The position numbers and the translations under genes are program-made. From NCBI RefSeq assembly GCF_001500025.1, contig NZ_LQIW01000048.1, forward strand, positions 186,001-250,000: a DNA stretch of 64,000 nucleotides, written 5' to 3'. The DNA is from Mycobacterium sp. IS-1590 (GTDB lineage: Bacteria; Actinomycetota; Actinomycetes; Mycobacteriales; Mycobacteriaceae). Positions 59,736-64,000 of the stretch are shown here, in pieces (the first letter of the stretch is position 1; each line of letters opens with the position of its first letter). The notes below the pieces were generated by a model, which searched no databases, had not been told where the DNA came from, and worked only from the letters and a program-made list of their open reading frames with translations.

Positions 59736-60415
59736 GACGGCAGGTACGGGTTCGACGCCACGCTTCTGCGCTTCTCGCGAGCCTTACGCTCCGGGCCGGA
59801 CAGCAGATACGCGGCGATGACGCCCGCGACCGCCCCACTCAGATGGCCCTGCCACGACACCCCCGGTGTGCCCGGCAGCACGCCGAGCAGGACACTGCCG
59901 TAGACCAGCAGCACGATGACGCCGACGATGATCTCCCACGCCTTGCGGGTGAAGAACCCGAACACGATGAGGAACGCCAGCCACCCGAAGATCAGCCCCG
60001 AAGCGCCGATGTGGTTGGCCTCGCACCGCACCCCCACGTACGGGCAATGCATGCCGACGTTGCCGATGAGCCACGTGCCCAGCCCGCCGAGGATCCACAC
60101 GATGGCGGTCGCGAAGATGAAACGCGACATTCCCGCCAGCGTCATCAGGAAGCCGAGCACAAGCGCCGGAACGGTGTTGGCGATGAGGTGGTCCCAGTTC
60201 GAATGCAACAGCGGGGCGAACAGGATGCCCACCAACCCGTCGGACTCCATGGGCCGGATGCCGTTGTCGTCGAGGCGATGGTTCGACAGCGAGTCGAACA
60301 GTTCGATGACCCACAGCAGCACGACGAAGCTGAAGACGGTGACGGCGCCGACCACCCACGCGGGCCGCTTCCTCGGTTGCGGCGGTGTGGTTCCCGGGTA
60401 CCCGGTCATGCCCAT
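59732..60415 (-). CDS. rhomboid-family intramembrane serine protease
   Basis: A 227-residue membrane protein with six to seven helices (Rv1337 homologue). The catalytic Ser is in GASGLIFG and the His in GHLSGAVAG, the rhomboid dyad. HSNWDHLIAN is the typical loop. It cleaves membrane proteins within the bilayer; its substrate is unknown. The start at 60415 overlaps cysM by 10 bp, and the stop overlaps murI by 4 bp. ATG 60409 is an alternative start. Confidence 0.92.
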   Translation of the reverse strand: MGMTGYPGTTPPQPRKRPAWVVGAVTVFSFVVLLWVIELFDSLSNHRLDDNGIRPMESDGLVGILFAPLLHSNWDHLIANTVPALVLGFLMTLAGMSRFIFATAIVWILGGLGTWLIGNVGMHCPYVGVRCEANHIGASGLIFGWLAFLIVFGFFTRKAWEIIVGVIVLLVYGSVLLGVLPGTPGVSWQGHLSGAVAGVIAAYLLSGPERKAREKRRSVASNPYLPS

Positions 60416-61368
60416 AGCTGCCCTTCGAGCGCGTCTTCGGCGTCATCCAGGCTACCGGCGTACGCACCGGTCGACAGATACTTCCAACCCGCGTCGGCGA
60501 CGACGAACGCGATGTCTGCCTGTTCGCCGGCCTTGACCGCCTTGGCCGCCATGCCCAGCGCGGCGTGCAGCACCGCACCGGTGGAGATGCCTGCGAAGAT
60601 CCCTTCCACCTGAACCAGCTCGCGGGTGCGCCTGATCGCGTCGTACGAACCGACCGAGAACCGCGTGGTGAGCACCTCGGGGTCGTACAACTCGGGGATG
60701 AACCCCTCGTCGATGTTGCGCAGCGCGTAGACGCCCTCGCCGTACCGCGGTTCGGCGGCCACGATCTTGACGTCGGGCTTGCGCTCGCGCAGAAACCGCC
60801 CGGTCCCCATCAGGGTGCCGGTGGTGCCGAGGCCCGCGACGAAATGGGTGACCTCCGGCAGGTCCGCGAGCAGCTCCGGGCCGGTGCCCTCGTAGTGCGA
60901 CAACGAGTTGGCCTCGTTGCCGTACTGATAGAGCATCACCCAGGAAGGGTTCTGCAGCGCAAGCTCTTTCGCGTGGGCGACGGCGGTGTTCGACCCACCC
61001 TCGGCCGGCGAGTAGATGATTCGCGCGCCGTAGAGCTCGAGCAGCTGACGGCGCTCGATCGAGGTGTTCTCCGGCATCACGCAGATCATCTGGTAGCCCT
61101 TGAGCAGCGCCGCCATCGCCAGCGAGATGCCGGTGTTCCCGCTCGTGGGCTCCAGGATCGTCGCGCCGGGTTTCAGCAGGCCCTGCCGTTCGGCCTCCTC
61201 GATCATCCGCAGCGCCGGACGGTCCTTGATGGACCCGGTGGGATTGCGGTCCTCGAGCTTGGCCCACAGCCGCACATGGGGCTCGTCGTCCCACCGGGGC
61301 GAAAGCCGGCGCAGGCCCACCAGCGGTGTGCCGCCCAGCGCTTCGAGCAGCGAGTCGTATCGCGCCAT
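60406..61368 (-). CDS. cysM: O-phosphoserine sulfhydrylase (CysM)
   Basis: A 320-residue PLP enzyme (Rv1336 homologue). The PLP Lys is in NPTGSIKDRPA, the phosphate-binding loop in EPTSGNTGISLA and a glycine-rich GLGTTGTLMG. In mycobacteria CysM adds sulfide carried on CysO thiocarboxylate to O-phosphoserine. It lies directly after cysO and mec, as in M. tuberculosis. Confidence 0.95.
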   Translation of the reverse strand: MARYDSLLEALGGTPLVGLRRLSPRWDDEPHVRLWAKLEDRNPTGSIKDRPALRMIEEAERQGLLKPGATILEPTSGNTGISLAMAALLKGYQMICVMPENTSIERRQLLELYGARIIYSPAEGGSNTAVAHAKELALQNPSWVMLYQYGNEANSLSHYEGTGPELLADLPEVTHFVAGLGTTGTLMGTGRFLRERKPDVKIVAAEPRYGEGVYALRNIDEGFIPELYDPEVLTTRFSVGSYDAIRRTRELVQVEGIFAGISTGAVLHAALGMAAKAVKAGEQADIAFVVADAGWKYLSTGAYAGSLDDAEDALEGQLWA

Positions 61369-61378
61369 CAGACGCCCG

Positions 61379-61660
61379 TTACCCTCCAGCCACTGCGGGC
61401 AGGATCGTCACCGAGTCGCCGTCGGCGACCGCGGTGTCGAGCCCGCCGGAGAACCGCACGTCCTCGTCGTTGACGTAGATGTTGACGAATCGGTTCAGCT
61501 TGCCGGGGTTGTCCTTGTCCATCAGCCGCTCGGAGATGCCGTTGTAGTTGGCCTCCAGGTCGCTGATCACCGCCGCGAGAGTGTCGCCGGACGCGGTGAC
61601 GCGCTTCTGCCCTCCGGTGTGGGTGCGCAGGATGGTCGGGACGGAAACGGTGACAGCCAT
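61379..61660 (-). CDS. cysO: sulfur-carrier protein CysO (ThiS/MoaD-like)
   Basis: A 93-residue ubiquitin-fold protein (Rv1335 homologue, same length) ending in the required AVAGG, whose Gly-Gly C-terminus is made into a thiocarboxylate. Conserved DKDNPGKLNRFVNIYVNDEDVRF is present. The ATG at 61660 matches the family start. It delivers sulfide to CysM and is released by Mec. Confidence 0.95.
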   Translation of the reverse strand: MAVTVSVPTILRTHTGGQKRVTASGDTLAAVISDLEANYNGISERLMDKDNPGKLNRFVNIYVNDEDVRFSGGLDTAVADGDSVTILPAVAGG

Positions 61661-61673
61661 CGGTGAAGCCTTT

Positions 61674-62087
61674 CTAGTACTGCTCGACGATCTTGACGGG
61701 TTCTTCGGTGACGACGCCGTCGACGATGCGGTAACTGCGTAGTTCGTGCTCATCGGGGTCGCGGGTGGACACCAGCACGTAGTGGGCGTCGGGTTCTTGG
61801 GCCAGCGAGATGTCGGTGCGGCTCGGGTAGGCCTCGGTTCCGGTGTGCGAGTGATAGATCACGACCGGGGCCTCGTCGGCGTCGTCCATCTCCCGCCACA
61901 CCCGCAACTGCTCCATCGAGTCGAACCGGTAGAAGGTCGGCGACCGCTCCGCGTTGGTCATCGCGATGAAGCGCTCCGGACGGTCCGAGCCCTCGGGCCC
62001 CGCGATCACCCCGCAGGCCTCGTCGGGATGGTCGGCGCGGGCGTGGGCGACCATGGCGTCGACCAGATCCGCTCGGATCACCAACAC
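61674..62087 (-). CDS. mec: CysO-cysteine peptidase (JAMM metalloprotease)
   Basis: A 137-residue JAMM-domain protein (Rv1334 homologue). The metal motif HSHTGTEAYPSRTD (H-x-H-x10-D, with catalytic Ser) is intact, plus an upstream Glu in DEACGVIAG. It removes cysteine from the CysO C-terminus. The GTG at 62087, after an AAAGGGG ribosome site, gives the opening MLVIRADLV; an ATG at 62108 would add seven residues and hide that site. Confidence 0.93.
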   Translation of the reverse strand: MLVIRADLVDAMVAHARADHPDEACGVIAGPEGSDRPERFIAMTNAERSPTFYRFDSMEQLRVWREMDDADEAPVVIYHSHTGTEAYPSRTDISLAQEPDAHYVLVSTRDPDEHELRSYRIVDGVVTEEPVKIVEQY

Positions 62088-62107
62088 AGCAGCTACCCCT
62101 TTCTGCA

Positions 62108-62165
62108 CGAAACTGTATTCCAGCAGCGAAAAATCGAGTAAACGGCTGCTTGGGGTGCAGTTTCG
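62108..62165. repeat. inverted-repeat stem-loop between the peptidase and mec genes
   Basis: CGAAACTG (62108-62115) pairs with CAGTTTCG (62158-62165), and within it AGCAGC (62122-62127) with GCTGCT (62145-62150). It occupies most of the 81-base gap before the P1 peptidase stop at 62169, in an otherwise close-packed gene block. No T-tract follows on either strand, so it is more likely an RNA structure or a short repeat element than a classical terminator. Confidence 0.55.
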
Positions 62166-62168
62166 CGA

Positions 62169-63188
62169 TTACTCGAACGCTCCGGGCAACATCTCGCGGT
62201 ACGCCGGTATTCCGGCCACCGACTCGGCGGCCAGGACCCCGACCATCACCGCGCGGGCCAGACAGTCCGCCGCGGCGGCGCCCACCTGTGTGATCAGCGG
62301 CATCTCCGGGGTCATCGACGCCGGCGTCGTGGGATCGAGGGGCACCTCCACGGCCCCGGTGGCCAGTGCGAACACCGTGTCTCCGTCGTGCGGCGTGTGG
62401 CACGGCCGGATAGTGCGCGCCAACCCGTCATGTGCGGCGACGGCCACCCGGCGGCAGGCCGCGGGGCTCATCGCGGCATCAGTGGCCACCACCGCGATCG
62501 TCGTGTTGAGCGGGCTGTACTCCCGATGGCGGTCGGCGTAGGCGGCGATCTGGTCGGCCGGCGGCGGGATCAACCCGAACTCCTCGATCTGGTACGCCAG
62601 CCAGGGCAGGCCGGTCGCAGTGTCGAACACCTCCCCCGCGGAGTTGACGATCACGAGGGCGCCCACCGTGACGCCGCAGTCCAGTTGCGTCGACGCCGTG
62701 CCGACACCGCCCTTGAGCACACCGGCGCGCGCTCCCGTACCCGCACCCACAGTGCCGATCGCCACCTCGGTCCCCGCGCTCGCGGCCGCGGCGTAGCCGA
62801 ACTCGGCGGTCGGCCTGCACTGCCACCCGCCGACCGGAAGGTCGAACACCACCGCGGCGGGCACGATCGGTACCACTCCGCCGTCCAGTGCGACGCCGCG
62901 CCCCTGCTCCTCGAGATAACGCATCACGCCGTCGGCGGTCGCCAGACCGTAGGCGCTGCCCCCACTCAAGACCACGGCGTCGACGTGCTGAACGGAGTTG
63001 ATCGGGTCGAGCAGGTCGGTCTCCCGGGTGCCGGGGGCCCCGCCCCTGCCGTCGACGCCTCCCACGGTCCCCGGCGGCGTCAGCACGACCGTGGTGCCGG
63101 TGGCCCACCCCGAACCCAACGTCACGTCCGGATCGAGGCGATGGTGCTGCCCCACTCGGATACCGGCCACATCGGTGATCGAACTCAT
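62169..63188 (-). CDS. P1-family (DmpA-like) peptidase
   Basis: A 339-residue protein (Rv1333 homologue) of the P1 self-cleaving Ntn-hydrolase family. The conserved blocks GIRVGQHH, DAVVLSGGSAYGLATADGVMRYLEEQGRG and GALVIVNSAG are present, with GGVGTAS preceding the presumed cleavage region. Relatives such as DmpA are aminopeptidases. The mycobacterial role is not established. It overlaps the DUF2017 gene by 4 bp (ATGA). Confidence 0.88.
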   Translation of the reverse strand: MSSITDVAGIRVGQHHRLDPDVTLGSGWATGTTVVLTPPGTVGGVDGRGGAPGTRETDLLDPINSVQHVDAVVLSGGSAYGLATADGVMRYLEEQGRGVALDGGVVPIVPAAVVFDLPVGGWQCRPTAEFGYAAAASAGTEVAIGTVGAGTGARAGVLKGGVGTASTQLDCGVTVGALVIVNSAGEVFDTATGLPWLAYQIEEFGLIPPPADQIAAYADRHREYSPLNTTIAVVATDAAMSPAACRRVAVAAHDGLARTIRPCHTPHDGDTVFALATGAVEVPLDPTTPASMTPEMPLITQVGAAAADCLARAVMVGVLAAESVAGIPAYREMLPGAFE

Positions 63189-63769
63189 CTCGACTTACCC
63201 ATCAGTCCCAGCACCAGGTATTCCTGCAGCACGGTCAGCCACTGGTAGACGTCGAGGTGCCCGGCCATCGGATGGTCGGGCGGCAGTTCGTCGGGCCCGT
63301 CCGGTGAGATCGCGAGCATGGTGCCCAGCGCCAGGCGCATGTCGTTGACGGCGGCGGCCCAAGCATGCGCGTCGTCCTCGGTCAGTTCGAACTTGCCGCC
63401 CTGTTCCGGCATGGTGTCCAGAAGTGTCTGTGCCGCTTGACGTTTCGCATCGATGATGTCGGGCTCGTGCAAGCCGCGCAGTGCGCTGTTGAGGCTCTCG
63501 GCGGCGCTGGAGCCGGCGGGATGTTCTGTCTGCGGCCGGTAGAAGTCCGGCAGCAGCCGTTTCATCGTGTCGTCTTCGGGAGGCGTCGAGTTGCCGGTCC
63601 GCATCCCGGTGATCGCTTCGAGTTCGTCTGTGGGCGCCGAAGATTCGCGCTCCTGAAGCATGCCCACCACCGAGGTGGCCAGGCTTCGCAACAGGGCCGC
63701 CTCGTGCGGTGCGATGGCCGACCGGAAACGCGCTCCATCGGCAGTCTCCACCCGCTTCCACTTACGCAC
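63185..63769 (-). CDS. DUF2017 protein (Rv1332 homologue)
   Basis: A 194-residue mostly helical protein, located directly after clpS as in M. tuberculosis. It begins RKWKRVETADGARFRSAIAPHEAALLRSLATSVVGML and ends with a helical stretch YQWLTVLQEYLVLGLMG. The family is of unknown function, sometimes annotated as a possible transcriptional regulator without clear evidence. The GTG start at 63769 follows clpS by 7 bases, so they are co-transcribed. Confidence 0.88.
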   Translation of the reverse strand: MRKWKRVETADGARFRSAIAPHEAALLRSLATSVVGMLQERESSAPTDELEAITGMRTGNSTPPEDDTMKRLLPDFYRPQTEHPAGSSAAESLNSALRGLHEPDIIDAKRQAAQTLLDTMPEQGGKFELTEDDAHAWAAAVNDMRLALGTMLAISPDGPDELPPDHPMAGHLDVYQWLTVLQEYLVLGLMGKSR

Positions 63770-63776
63770 GTGTCTG

Positions 63777-64000
63777 TCAGCGGTCCTGCTGCATGGTGGC
63801 CCACAGCCCGGCGGCGTGGAGCTTGGTCACGTCGATCTCCATCGCCTCACGGCTGCCCGCCGACACCACCGCCTTGCCCTCGTTGTGCACCTGGAGCATC
63901 AATTTGGTCGCGTGCGCCTCCGGATAGCCGAAGAGCTTCTGGAAGACGTAGGTCACGTAGGTCATCAGGTTCACCGGGTCGTCCCACACGATGGTCACCC
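63777..64000 (-). CDS. clpS: ATP-dependent Clp protease adaptor ClpS, N-terminus cut by window edge
   Basis: The visible 73-74 C-terminal residues match M. tuberculosis ClpS closely: VTIVWDDPVNLMTYVTYVFQKLFGYPEAHATKLMLQVH is the N-degron-binding core, followed by GKAVVSAGSREAMEIDVTKLHAAGLWATMQQDR. ClpS brings N-end-rule substrates to ClpC. The gene starts beyond 64000. It opens the conserved gene block running leftward from here. Confidence 0.93.
   Translation of the reverse strand, partial: VTIVWDDPVNLMTYVTYVFQKLFGYPEAHATKLMLQVHNEGKAVVSAGSREAMEIDVTKLHAAGLWATMQQDR

Overview
The window is high-GC actinobacterial DNA, almost certainly from a fast-growing or environmental Mycobacterium (Mycolicibacterium). 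The right end (about 53.8-64 kb) carries, in inverted orientation, the gene order of M. tuberculosis Rv1331-Rv1343c: clpS, a DUF2017 gene, a P1-family peptidase, mec, cysO, cysM, rhomboid, murI, Rv1339, rph, rdgB, then Rv1342c and lprD. GTG starts and 4-bp ATGA/GTGA gene overlaps, common in mycobacteria, are frequent. There is no rRNA, CRISPR array, transposase or phage gene; the only RNA gene is a tRNA-Leu(UAG).

Region 1 (1-13.6 kb): a tightly overlapping minus-strand operon begins with an mhpC-like hydrolase, mhpA and mhpB (aromatic ring hydroxylation, extradiol cleavage, hydrolysis). It continues through a ketosteroid-dehydrogenase-like flavoprotein, a luciferase-like monooxygenase, two SDRs, a cyclase-family hydrolase, an FMN reductase, a second hydrolase and a TetR gene. 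An IclR regulator and a second KstD-like flavoprotein are read divergently. Region 2 (13.6-16.8 kb): orphan oxidase subunit III/IV-like genes with two mutually homologous membrane proteins, behind a large inverted repeat and a divergent TetR gene. Region 3 (16.8-35.5 kb): acyl-CoA catabolism, with MeaB, thiolase, SDRs, enoyl-CoA hydratase, two acyl-CoA dehydrogenases, two AMP-forming ligases, a ferredoxin, a type III CoA-transferase, an LLM oxidoreductase and a split B12 mutase, then a membrane adenylate cyclase and two MHS transporters. Several divergent promoters here and in Region 1 share the palindrome GAGAAT-N3-ATTCTC, suggesting one regulon.

Region 4 (35.4-50.2 kb) is the most unusual. 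A minus-strand operon encodes a NorQ-like MoxR ATPase, a NorD-like VWA protein, micro-proteins of 35 and 42 residues, a multi-pass membrane protein with a close paralogue nearby, and a single-pass protein. Three P450s, two DapB-like dehydrogenases, a VOC protein and an ERG2/sigma-1-receptor-like protein follow. Two paralogous TetR regulators with TGACT-N2-AGTCA sites flank the paralogue, and an SDR plus a third DapB-like gene are read away on the plus strand. This looks like an undescribed ATPase-matured membrane enzyme system coupled to lipid or isoprenoid oxidation.

Region 5 (50.2-64 kb): an amidohydrolase, AraC, TetR and WhiB regulators and small proteins lead into the conserved housekeeping block for sulfur assimilation (mec/cysO/cysM), peptidoglycan precursor synthesis (murI), cAMP turnover, RNA processing and nucleotide-pool cleaning. 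Functions are inferred from sequence by eye; no database search was run.
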